Source of the DNA: Acidobacteriota bacterium
GTDB lineage: Bacteria; Acidobacteriota; Terriglobia; Acidiferrales; UBA7541
Assembly: GCA_003224075.1 (NCBI GenBank)
Contig: QHYF01000039.1
Location: forward strand, 1-16,376
Reading direction: 5' to 3'
Length of the DNA stretch: 16,376 nt
Part shown: piece after piece, positions 7,016 to 15,765 of the stretch
How positions within the stretch are numbered: position 1 is the stretch's first letter
How the letters are laid out: the number at the start of each line of letters is the position of its first letter
Notes under the pieces: model-generated
What the model saw: the letters and a program-made list of their open reading frames with translations, nothing else
Database searches by the model: none
Told to the model about the DNA's origin: nothing
Program-made: the position numbers and the translations under genes

Positions 7016-8490
7016 CGTCTACTCTCCTTTGAAGGATTGGCTCCAGCCGCGGCAGTGTCTTCGTACCGCGCGCGAAAATCACCCGGAACACCCGGCCGCT
7101 TCATCCATCCACGCACGAACTCGGCGACATTCTGGCGCGTTTCCTGCTCGAAAGCGGCGATCAGGTCGCTGAGTTCCAGTCCGTGTTCACGCCGCGCGGA
7201 TAGCATATGACGGATAGCGCTGCGAAACGCTTCCTGTCCGTACCGATCCTGCAGCGCATAAAAGAAAAGGAAACTTTTTGCACGAAGAACAGTCGGATCC
7301 TCCAGCTCCGGAGATTGTACGCTCACTGGTATAAGGTGAAGGACGCGCCGAATCGTTTCCCGGCGGGCGTCCGCCCCTTCCACCGCCTCGCGGCCAAGGG
7401 ACGCTGCAAAAGCCGGAAAAACGGAAAGCGGTGGCTCCTGTTCGTAGAATCCCGGATTCTGCGCGTAGCCAAGCCAGCTCGCTGCCAGCGATGGAGCCGC
7501 CGCAGCCGCGAGTTTAGGCGCGCCGCCGCTGAGATCCACCATCATGGTGTCCAAAGAAACCATTTCGGCAGTGGTGGATTCCTTTTCGTTCGCTCCCAAC
7601 AGCTTCGCCGTCGCAGGGTTGAAATTCGTAAAGCATCCCGTCACGAACGGACACTCCACAATCCACGTCGTGGAAAAATCTTTTTTCCGCGTCCCAAACA
7701 TGGAGTCGTATAGCAGCGCCGTACGCACTAGAGCGTCGCTCACCTGCCGCATGCCCGCGGCTTCCTGCGGCTTCCGTGTCCACAAATAGATTTTTCCCTT
7801 GCCTCTGCCCATCTGCACGGCCGTGTACCGTCCCGCGATCACGAATGGATAAGGATCGTGTACTCGTTGTAACGACCGGACCATCACCTCGCCTGCACTG
7901 CGCGAGGTTTTCTTTTGTTTGCCGCTAGTGTGCACCAGAAATTCTTGTGGCACGCTCACGCTCAATTCCCATTTTTTGGGCGGCACACCGCCCTTGGCGA
8001 AGAGCCCGCGCGCCGGCAGCAATTCCGGATTCCATCCTTGCGCGGGAAGAAAAAAAGCGTCGTTCGAAAAACCGAGAGTCGTTTCGTCCGCGGTCGGCGG
8101 CAAATATTCCACCGCAAGATGCAAAGTGCGGCGCGCCGACATGGCCCACACCTCAGGAAAGCGTATCAGCGCATTGCGCGGATTCTCGGACGACGTCTCC
8201 AGCGTGAGCGTTGTTGCGTCCCAGGTCGCGCGCGGCTCTTCGTAGCGAAAACGCCGTCGCCCCGGCAAACGCACTTCCAGCTCGCTGAGCGGCTGGTTGC
8301 CCGTATTCTTCAATTGATAGTCTGCCTCAATTCGAATGCGCGGCTCCGGAGCGGACACAAATTCCACGCGCACCTGCTGCTTCTCGATGGTGTAGCCTGG
8401 ACCGAGTGGCGCAACGCACGACACAGCCCCGAAGGCGGATGCCGCGAGCAGCCACGTGAACAGAAATCGGGAATGTGGTCGCAGAGCCAA
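7012..8490 (-). CDS. M1-peptidase-like exported protein lacking the zinc ligands (pseudo-enzyme)
   Basis: 492 residues from a TTG at 8490; no ATG or GTG exists between it and the upstream stop. A signal sequence covers residues 8-25 (FLFTWLLAASAFGAVSC) and may end in a weak lipobox (AVSC). Residues 35-235 are beta-rich, like the N-terminal domain of M1 aminopeptidases, and the rest resembles their catalytic half. Where M1 enzymes have HELAHQWxG this protein has PSLAASWLG (333-341), and the segment expected to read NEGFATYL is FPAFAASL (358-365). Both His and both Glu are therefore replaced. The M1-like C-terminal pattern is kept: FFYALQDRYGQEAF (409-422) and VAEFVRGWMKRPGVP (455-469). It is probably a binding or scaffold protein in the periplasm; the M1 link is by eye. 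Its TGA overlaps the ridA start. Confidence 0.75.
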   Translation of the reverse strand: MALRPHSRFLFTWLLAASAFGAVSCVAPLGPGYTIEKQQVRVEFVSAPEPRIRIEADYQLKNTGNQPLSELEVRLPGRRRFRYEEPRATWDATTLTLETSSENPRNALIRFPEVWAMSARRTLHLAVEYLPPTADETTLGFSNDAFFLPAQGWNPELLPARGLFAKGGVPPKKWELSVSVPQEFLVHTSGKQKKTSRSAGEVMVRSLQRVHDPYPFVIAGRYTAVQMGRGKGKIYLWTRKPQEAAGMRQVSDALVRTALLYDSMFGTRKKDFSTTWIVECPFVTGCFTNFNPATAKLLGANEKESTTAEMVSLDTMMVDLSGGAPKLAAAAAPSLAASWLGYAQNPGFYEQEPPLSVFPAFAASLGREAVEGADARRETIRRVLHLIPVSVQSPELEDPTVLRAKSFLFFYALQDRYGQEAFRSAIRHMLSARREHGLELSDLIAAFEQETRQNVAEFVRGWMKRPGVPGDFRARYEDTAAAGANPSKESRR

Positions 8491-8499
8491 AACGATTTG

Positions 8500-8505
8500 A
8501 TTGTA
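8500..8505 (-). promoter_or_regulatory. -10 box TACAAT close to the M1-like gene start
   Basis: TACAAT on the minus strand ends 9 bases before the TTG start. A weak -35 (TTGCTT, 16-base spacer) lies upstream. No Shine-Dalgarno is visible, so the transcript may have almost no leader. Confidence 0.35.
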
Positions 8506-8635
8506 ACGAGGAACCGGTCAGAAGCAAATGCAGGGCGTGACCGGGCACTGCTCGCGAGTGCGTGCGAATAATTTCTGATTGTCGCACCTCGCCGGATTCG
8601 AACGATGCCGAAGAAATCGCACTGACGCAGCGCCG

Positions 8636-9241
8636 CTATCGGCGGCCGTGGACACGCTGGAAGCCGATTCCAGAATGATTGCGTGCCGCCTCACGCGCTG
8701 CGGCCTCACGGTCGGCCTGCGCGTCGGTTATGCCCTCATTGATGCGTTCGAGGATTTGTTTTTCGGTGAGCCCGGTATTTTTCAGGCGGCCGATTTGCGC
8801 GCTGCCCAGCGTGCGCTGCCCCTTCAACCGCCGGTGCAAAATCATTTCGACGGCCCGATCGGAAAGTCCGACCAGCCGCAGCACCACGGCATCGCCGCTG
8901 ATGACATCGAGCTGATCCGCTTGCGCAATCTCCAGAATCTGGGCCTCGGTGTAGCCCGCGTGCGCAAGGTTGACCGTAGAATCCGCGCTTACAAAGGGAT
9001 GCTGGCGCTGATGCGCGTCGTTCACCAGCGTGACGCAAGCGTCATCGCTCAGGCCGGCCTGCTTGGCCTTGACGAGCTGCGCGACTTCCGTGTCCGAGGT
9101 GTTCAGTTTTTTCAGTTCTTCGACGTTGCTCGACCACATTCCCGCCTGGTCCAGCGGACGGTAATCCGTGAACAGATGCTGCTGGCATCCGCTCGTCCGC
9201 AGGAGGACAAACACCCCGAGAAGCATCCACCTGTACCGCAT
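8636..9241 (-). CDS. Lipoprotein with repeated GLS/GLT helical motifs, function unknown
   Basis: 201 residues. The N-terminus MRYRWMLLGVFVLLRTSGCQ is a lipoprotein signal with C19 as the lipidated residue, although Thr rather than Leu at -3 is not ideal. The mature part contains four or five short helical repeats centred on NTSDTEVAQLV (47-57), AGLSDDACVTLV (62-73), AGYTEAQILEI (95-105), VGLSDRAVEMIL (124-135) and TGLTEKQILERI (156-167), so a Gly-x-Ser/Thr-Asp/Glu turn starts each helix. A basic, Ala-rich tail follows. I do not recognise a named family. The ATG at 9241 has no Shine-Dalgarno, but a TACAAT lies 6 bases before it. The next gene downstream on this strand is the M1-like gene, 145 bases away. 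Confidence 0.75.
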   Translation of the reverse strand: MRYRWMLLGVFVLLRTSGCQQHLFTDYRPLDQAGMWSSNVEELKKLNTSDTEVAQLVKAKQAGLSDDACVTLVNDAHQRQHPFVSADSTVNLAHAGYTEAQILEIAQADQLDVISGDAVVLRLVGLSDRAVEMILHRRLKGQRTLGSAQIGRLKNTGLTEKQILERINEGITDAQADREAAAREAARNHSGIGFQRVHGRR

Positions 9242-9247
9242 AACTAC

Positions 9248-9253
9248 ATTGTA
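9248..9253 (-). promoter_or_regulatory. -10 box TACAAT placed for a leaderless lipoprotein mRNA
   Basis: TACAAT on the minus strand ends 6 bases before the ATG at 9241, so transcription would begin at or next to the A of the start codon. There is no ribosome binding site and no strong -35. Confidence 0.35.
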
Positions 9254-9398
9254 TCTGGGGCAAGCGGCGCGGCTCGCGAGTGTGTTGTGCGAGATACCCG
9301 GCGACGGGACAGGTGCGAGCGATCATTCGCGCAAGCCAAGAATCCTGAAACTCGCTGGACGGCTTCGCAGGCCTGTTCGCAAAACGCAGCCGAAAAAC

Positions 9399-11621
<2,223 letters not shown>

Positions 11622-11645
11622 CGTTCAGCCTTACCTCTTGCTACC

Positions 11646-11672
11646 AGTGTAGCGCAGGGGCCTTGGAGACAA
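11646..11672 (-). promoter_or_regulatory. Possible promoter of the Rel/SpoT gene
   Basis: On the minus strand TTGTCT (11672-11667) and TACACT (11651-11646) are separated by 15 bases, shorter than ideal. The leader would be about 20 bases. Confidence 0.3.
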
Positions 11673-11758
11673 AATCGTTGATTCGGTTAGGGTTTGCGCT
11701 GCCGGTCAGGAGGACTGCTGGGGCTGCTCGGCACGCTTCTGCTTGATTTCCTTGACCT

Positions 11759-11874
11759 TGTCGACCAGGTCGTCGGCCTGCTTAAGCAGGCTGGCGCGCT
11801 CGTCGGCGGACTCCACTGTCGACCAGGTCGTCGGCCTGCTTAAGCAGGCTGGCGCGCTCGTCGGCGGACTCCAC
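11759..11874. repeat. Perfect tandem duplication, two 58-bp copies
   Basis: Bases 11759-11816 and 11817-11874 are identical over all 58 positions. Each copy contains the palindromic stretch GCCTGCTTAAGCAGGC. The unit is not a multiple of three and lies in the 3' end of the TPR lipoprotein gene, where it shifts the reading frame. Confidence 0.97.
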
Positions 11875-12594
11875 CATATCGGCCTTGCGCCGGTAGAGGA
11901 GGTTCAAGTAGGCCATGGCATCATCGTAATCCGGCCGGAGCTGAATGGCTTTCTGCAGGCCGGCGACGCCCTCATCGACGAGCCTTCCATACTTGGCGGT
12001 GTAGTCCGCACGCACGGACGCGGGAAGCGGATCCGTCTCTCTCACCTGCTTCTTGATGTTGTTCTTGTTGTACTCGGCGCGCAACTCGCCGTTGGCCCGG
12101 AAGGAGAGCGTCCAATCGATGACTCCGATCCAGTAATAGGGCTCGGGATCGTTGGGCCTCAAATCAATGTGCCTCTGGTGATAAGCCTTGGACTCTTCGA
12201 ACTTCTTGGGGTCATAGGGCTGGCCGGCCATCTGGAAGATGATGGAGCCGATGCCATCGATGGCGCTGAGATTGTTGGAATCTTTTTCCAGGACTTCCTT
12301 GAACTCGTTGACCGCCTGCGTGCCCAGCCGCATGTTCTGTTCCGAGGGCGCGCCGGGAATGTACTGGCTGGCATAGGCGGTGGCCAGATAGAGGCGGGCA
12401 TTCATCAAGCCGGGATCGAGTTCCTTGGCTTGCTTGAAATGCTCGATGGCGGTGTCGTACTGGGCATTCTTGAAGGCGACGACACCCTTGTTGAGCTGGT
12501 CGCGAGCCTTGAGCTTGTTGCAGCCGGAGAGGCCGACGGCCAAAACCACGAGCGCCATGAAGGCTGAAGCGCGGCGAATTGAAGTGGAACTCAT
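11782..12594 (-). CDS. TPR lipoprotein with C-terminus replaced through a tandem duplication
   Basis: 270 residues from the ATG at 12594, chosen because MSSTSIRRASAFMALVVLAVGLSGC is a compact lipoprotein signal with lipobox LSGC (C25). In-frame starts at 12615, 12627 and 12660 (TTG) are possible; none has a good ribosome binding site. The mature protein carries tetratricopeptide repeats (ARDQLNKGVVAFKNAQYDTAIEHFKQA, then longer units with NARLYLATAYASQYI, PEPYYWIGVIDWTLSF and DDAMAYLNLLYRRK), suggesting a protein-binding scaffold at a membrane. At the end the 58-bp duplication shifts the frame, giving VDSGVRRRARQPA and a stop at 11782. Without the second copy the frame would run on as VDKVKEIKQKRAEQPQQSS to a TGA at 11706-11708. 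It follows the third exbD by 110 bases and may belong to the TonB-Exb operon. Confidence 0.85.
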   Translation of the reverse strand: MSSTSIRRASAFMALVVLAVGLSGCNKLKARDQLNKGVVAFKNAQYDTAIEHFKQAKELDPGLMNARLYLATAYASQYIPGAPSEQNMRLGTQAVNEFKEVLEKDSNNLSAIDGIGSIIFQMAGQPYDPKKFEESKAYHQRHIDLRPNDPEPYYWIGVIDWTLSFRANGELRAEYNKNNIKKQVRETDPLPASVRADYTAKYGRLVDEGVAGLQKAIQLRPDYDDAMAYLNLLYRRKADMVESADERASLLKQADDLVDSGVRRRARQPA

Positions 12595-12704
12595 CACCGA
12601 TGATGCGTGATTCATCGAAGCATCCATCCCTGAAATGCGTGACCCGCGGTTACCGGGCAACGCTAGGATTCACGTCCACCCTGCGAAGGGCATTTGCAAA
12701 TTGT

Positions 12705-13124
12705 TCAGAGGCCCTTTTCCAGTTCCGGCGTCAGCAAACCCACAGGCGCGACGCCCGCCGTGTGCATGACATCGATCACTTTGGCCACCACAGAGAATTC
12801 CACCGACGAGTCGCCCTGAATAAACGCCGTGCGGTCAATACGCACCTTGAAAATTTCGTCCAGCCGGCTACCGAGCGATTCCCAAGTCACCGGCTGCCGA
12901 TTGATGCACAGGGTCCCGTCCGTCAGCACCTGAACAACGACCACTTCGTCGGGCAAAGGCTCTTTCCCGGTCGGCGTCGATTGCTGAGGAATCTGCGCAT
13001 CAAGGCCGACGTAGTGCGCCGGGATGATCATAAAGATCAACAGGAGCACGAGAAGGATATCGATCAGCGGAACAACGTTGGGATCCGCGACGATACCATG
13101 CTTACCGCCAAGTGCTATTCCCAT
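12705..13124 (-). CDS. exbD: ExbD/TolR family protein, third copy in the operon
   Basis: 139 residues; ATG at 13124 with GAGGTGA upstream. ExbD-type proteins are single-pass inner-membrane proteins that work with ExbB/TolQ as a proton channel to power TonB or Tol. The membrane helix is residues 17-34 (NVVPLIDILLVLLLIFMI) with the essential Asp at position 22. The periplasmic domain contains VVVVQVLTDGTLCINRQPV and ends in the typical VIDVMHTAGVAPVGLLT. It is closer to the neighbouring second copy than to the first, which suggests a tandem gene duplication. A lone Cys (LCINR) in the periplasmic strand is not seen in the other two. Confidence 0.92.
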   Translation of the reverse strand: MGIALGGKHGIVADPNVVPLIDILLVLLLIFMIIPAHYVGLDAQIPQQSTPTGKEPLPDEVVVVQVLTDGTLCINRQPVTWESLGSRLDEIFKVRIDRTAFIQGDSSVEFSVVAKVIDVMHTAGVAPVGLLTPELEKGL

Positions 13125-13184
13125 GAGTCACCTCGGAGAGGAGCGAATGCCCCGCGAGGAGGACTCTCACAACCTGCAAGAAAC

Positions 13185-13613
13185 TTACTGACCAGCTTCG
13201 AGCTTGGCGGTAATCAAGCCAATCTTGTCGATGCCGGCCCCGCGCATGATGTCGATGGCGCGGGCGACGTCCAAGAACAGTACATCGTTGTCGCCTTTGA
13301 CGAAAGCAATTTTCTCGGCGCGCTCCTTGAAGATCTGCTCCATGCGGGGCCCCAGACCTTCCCAGGTGGTGTCTTCATTATTGATCTTGAGCTTTCCGTT
13401 GTTGGCGACCTGGACGACAACGGTCTTGTTTTCCAGCTCGACGTTCTGCTGCTGGTTAGGCGAGGGCTGAGGGACAAGCGTGTCCAAGCCCTTGGGCGTG
13501 AGCGGCGTGATGACCATGAAAATGATGATCAGCACGAGCAGAATGTCGATCAGCGGCACGACATTAGGGGTCGACATCGCCCCGTGGCCAGCTTCTCCAA
13601 CTTCCATCCCCAT
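13185..13613 (-). CDS. exbD: ExbD/TolR family protein, second copy in the operon
   Basis: 142 residues from the ATG at 13613, which has AGGAGA 7 bases upstream; the frame is open 43 codons further up, but those residues have no ExbD character. The membrane helix NVVPLIDILLVLIIIFMVI (about 17-35) holds the channel Asp at 23. The periplasmic part contains KTVVVQVANNGKLKINNEDT and ends AIDIMRGAGIDKIGLITAKL, the standard ExbD C-terminal fold. The 183-base gap to the preceding exbD is long for this operon and holds two hairpins, one very stable, so expression may be set separately. The third exbD starts 60 bases after its stop. Confidence 0.93.
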   Translation of the reverse strand: MGMEVGEAGHGAMSTPNVVPLIDILLVLIIIFMVITPLTPKGLDTLVPQPSPNQQQNVELENKTVVVQVANNGKLKINNEDTTWEGLGPRMEQIFKERAEKIAFVKGDNDVLFLDVARAIDIMRGAGIDKIGLITAKLEAGQ

Positions 13614-13662
13614 TGCGAGTCTCCTGTGGGCCTGGGACAGAGCGCTTCCGCAGGCCATGAGA

Positions 13663-13687
13663 CCGCGCCGGGTGGGATCCGGCGCGG
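13663..13687 (-). other. Perfect 9-bp GC hairpin between the first and second exbD
   Basis: CCGCGCCGG and CCGGCGCGG pair without mismatch around a 7-base loop. There is no T tail, so it is not a classic terminator; attenuation or protection of an mRNA end is possible. Position is within the 183-base intercistronic gap. Confidence 0.55.
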
Positions 13688-13699
13688 CTTCTATTCCGG

Positions 13700-13716
13700 T
13701 GACCGCCAAGCGGTCA
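13700..13716. other. Short inverted repeat TGACCGC-CAA-GCGGTCA
   Basis: A perfect 7-bp stem with a 3-base loop, 12 bases from the larger hairpin in the same gap. It may be a second RNA stem or an operator-like site. Confidence 0.4.
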
Positions 13717-13796
13717 ACCAAATCAGCAAACGAATGGCGCAAACAACTTCATTCCTGGAAACCCGTTCGAATGCGGGTCAACAGGCACTACAGTCC

Positions 13797-14246
13797 TCAA
13801 TCCGCGGGCGGCGGAGGAGGAGCTGCCTTTCCTTTCTGGTTCCTCTCGGTGAGCAGACCGAGCTGATCGACACCGGCGGAGCGAATCTCGTCGACGAAGG
13901 CGACCACGTCGCCATACTTGGCGCGCGAATCGCTCTTGACATAAACGGTCTTGTCCAGGCGGCTGGAAAGACGATCCTTGATCTGGCCGGTCAGATCTTC
14001 CTTCAGCATCTGCGTGTTGCCAAGGTATATCTTTCCGTCACGAGTAACGGCTACGATAATGGCGTCATCCTTGTCGGCGTCCTGCATGTCGCGGGGATTG
14101 TCCGTCGGGACCAAGTCCACCTGGTGAGTCTTCTGCAACATGGGCGTGACCACCATGAAGATGATCAGCAGGACGAGCATAATGTCGGCCATGGGGATAA
14201 CGTTGGGCGCCGCCATCTGTGGTCCGACTTGTGGCTTGTAGGCCAT
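13797..14246 (-). CDS. exbD: ExbD/TolR family protein, first copy in the operon
   Basis: 149 residues, starting 6 bases after the exbB stop. The membrane helix NVIPMADIMLVLLIIFMVV (15-33) carries the channel Asp at 21. The periplasmic domain has IIVAVTRDGKIYLGN and FVDEIRSAGVDQLGLLTE, and the protein ends in a short Pro-rich tail (AAPPPPPAD). It differs from the other two copies in the charged segment after the helix (QKTHQVDLVPTDNPRDMQDADKDD) and by this tail. Its direct position behind exbB suggests it is the original partner of ExbB. The ribosome binding site is weak (GAAGTGA), fitting translational coupling to exbB. Confidence 0.93.
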   Translation of the reverse strand: MAYKPQVGPQMAAPNVIPMADIMLVLLIIFMVVTPMLQKTHQVDLVPTDNPRDMQDADKDDAIIVAVTRDGKIYLGNTQMLKEDLTGQIKDRLSSRLDKTVYVKSDSRAKYGDVVAFVDEIRSAGVDQLGLLTERNQKGKAAPPPPPAD

Positions 14247-14252
14247 GGCGTA

Positions 14253-14907
14253 TCACTTCTTGGCGCCGCGGCGCAGGATGAAGTAGTTGATGAGCTCCAT
14301 CGAGGAGTTGTCCATCTCGACGTCGAAGGCTTCCACTTTGTTGGTGAAATAGTTGTAAGCCCAGACGGCCGGGACGGCCACGAGGAGACCGAAGGCGGTG
14401 GTGACGAGCGCTTCCGCGATACCGCCGGCGACGGCCGACAGACCGGTGGCCTTGTTTGTCTCGATACCCTTAAAGGCGTTCAAAATGCCGATGACCGTGC
14501 ATCTCCGCGTGCACGATGGCGACGGAGCGCTCGAGACCACGCTTGGCCGCGTCGATCACATCGGAGTCCGATACTTGTTGCGAAGCGGACTGGAACTCGG
14601 AGAGCCCCGTGGCAACGACCTTGGCAATGTGACTCTTCTTGTTGCGCTCGGCGATGGCGATGGCTTCGTCCAGACGACCGTCCTTGAGGGCGCCCGCGAC
14701 CTGCTGAACGAAGACGCGGGACTGCTTGCGCGCGGCGCTGTACATCAGCGCACGGTCAATCATTACGCCGAAGGAGTAGATGGAAAGAATGAACAGGATG
14801 AAGACCACGATCTTCGCAATGAGGGACATATTCCCCCACATGGTGCGAAGATCCCATTGGCTTGCCTGCTGGAATGTGGCCGCATAAACATACAAAGTTG
14901 CTACCAT
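14253..14907 (-). pseudogene. exbB: ExbB/MotA/TolQ family proton channel, broken by an internal deletion and frameshift
   Basis: The start at 14907 has a strong AAGGAG 8 bases upstream. Residues 1-136 are a normal ExbB N-terminus: a first helix (about 28-50, NMSLIAKIVVFILFILSIYSFGV), then a cytoplasmic stretch ending AKRGLERSVAIVHAEM. Right after this Met (14500-14502) the frame goes wrong and stops at 14470. The rest, TVIGILNAFKGIETNKATGL through the last helix (AEALVTTAFGLLVAVPAVWAYNYF) and FILRRGAKK, continues in another frame from 14498 to the stop at 14253. Family members have about 20 residues between these parts (a KRGL..LATI..TAPFxGLFG stretch), so about 59 bases seem missing, including half of the second helix. 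If real, no working channel can be made from this gene; otherwise it is a sequence or assembly error. Confidence 0.85.
14499..14500 (-). other. Deletion junction inside exbB
   Basis: On the coding strand GCG GAG ATG is followed directly by C ACG GTC ATC GGC. The lone C is best explained as the last base of a Gly codon (GG missing) from the conserved LFGTVIG motif. The missing length would be 3n+2 bases, about 59 from the usual family spacing. Confidence 0.7.
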
Positions 14908-14985
14908 TCGTTTGCTCCTTAAGTTTCAAGTGACCCTGGCGATGCCGGGGCCAACGAGAGTGTTTGCCGAAATTGCTACGCGGAG

Positions 14986-15015
14986 TGGCGCGCCTGTCCC
15001 ACGACCGGCGCGCCA
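14986..15015 (-). other. Perfect 9-bp GC hairpin between tonB and exbB
   Basis: TGGCGCGCC and GGCGCGCCA pair around a 12-base loop, starting 7 bases after the tonB stop. There is no T tail. It may protect the 3' end of tonB mRNA or partly end transcription, and it resembles in kind the hairpin between two exbD genes. Confidence 0.55.
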
Positions 15016-15022
15016 AACCGTA

Positions 15023-15760
15023 CTACTGGTTCAGAGAGAAAATCACGTCAATCGTCGTGTCGACATCAACCGGATCGCCGTTGAGAAGAGTCGGCTGATA
15101 GCGCCACTGGCGCACAGCATCAAGAGCGGCCTGCTGCAGCAACGGGTGTCCGGAGAGAACTTCCAAGGATTGAATCGTGCCGTCCTTGCCGATGATGGCG
15201 TGCAGGCGGACCGTGCCAGAGATGCGTGTCTGGCGCGCGAGCGGCGGATAGACGGGCTGAACGCGATTCACAATGCGAGCGGCCTGCACATTGCCGCCGA
15301 CCTTGAGCGGACCACCCTTCGGCTTCGGCGGGGGCGGGGCTCCGCCCATACCGCCGATGACGCCGCCAAGCACGCCGCCCATCGAACCTCCAGCAACGCC
15401 ACCCGGAACGCCGCCGGTCATGCCGACTGCGCCCATATCGGGTTCGGCGTCTTCTTTAATAATTTTCACTTCCTTGGGAATGACCTTGGGCGCCATCAAC
15501 TTGCCCGCGTCCATCAAATGGGCCTGCGGTTTGACGTGAACAACCTGAGCAGTCGCGGGCGGCGGTGGCGGGGGCGGCGGGGGTGGCGGCGCGGTGAGCA
15601 TGGTCGCCATCATGGTCTTTGGAAGCGCCTCGGTGTAAATCAGTGGAATCAAAATCAGGATCGAAAGAAATGCGACCTGAAAAAGCATCGAGACGAAGAC
15701 CGTCCACGGCTTATTGGTCTTCTTCGGATTCGGACTCGAAACCACCATCTCTTCAAACAT
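15023..15760 (-). CDS. tonB: TonB family energy transducer
   Basis: 245 residues; ATG at 15760 with GGAGGAGGT 8 bases upstream, 5 bases after the secF stop. TonB spans the periplasm and passes energy from ExbB-ExbD to outer-membrane transporters. One N-terminal membrane helix lies at about 19-42 (WTVFVSMLFQVAFLSILILIPLIY). An 11-Pro run (58-68), a charged stretch with KVIPKEVKIIKED, and a Gly-rich segment (110-140, repeated GG-V/M units) form an extended spacer. The C-terminal TonB domain (about 160-245) has QPVYPPLARQTRISGTV (168-184), IIGKDGTIQSLEVLSGHP and QWRYQPTLLNG (218-228). The Gly-rich spacer is less usual than the Pro/Lys spacer of E. coli TonB. It belongs to the same transcript as secF and exbB. 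Confidence 0.95.
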   Translation of the reverse strand: MFEEMVVSSPNPKKTNKPWTVFVSMLFQVAFLSILILIPLIYTEALPKTMMATMLTAPPPPPPPPPPPATAQVVHVKPQAHLMDAGKLMAPKVIPKEVKIIKEDAEPDMGAVGMTGGVPGGVAGGSMGGVLGGVIGGMGGAPPPPKPKGGPLKVGGNVQAARIVNRVQPVYPPLARQTRISGTVRLHAIIGKDGTIQSLEVLSGHPLLQQAALDAVRQWRYQPTLLNGDPVDVDTTIDVIFSLNQ

Positions 15761-15765
15761 AGGTC

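Noticed and set aside
11774..11850. The two copies of the palindrome around CTTAAG as a site-specific recombination or attachment site
   Set aside because: The palindrome simply encodes LLKQA in the lipoprotein and is repeated because the whole 58-bp unit is duplicated; no recombinase gene is nearby.
14253..14540. Separate small membrane protein starting at 14540
   Set aside because: Its first 14 residues are an out-of-frame reading of exbB; the rest is plainly the C-terminal half of ExbB.
12579..14687. 702-codon open frame on the plus strand
   Set aside because: It runs across several clear minus-strand ExbD genes and their gaps, with no ribosome binding site or domain.
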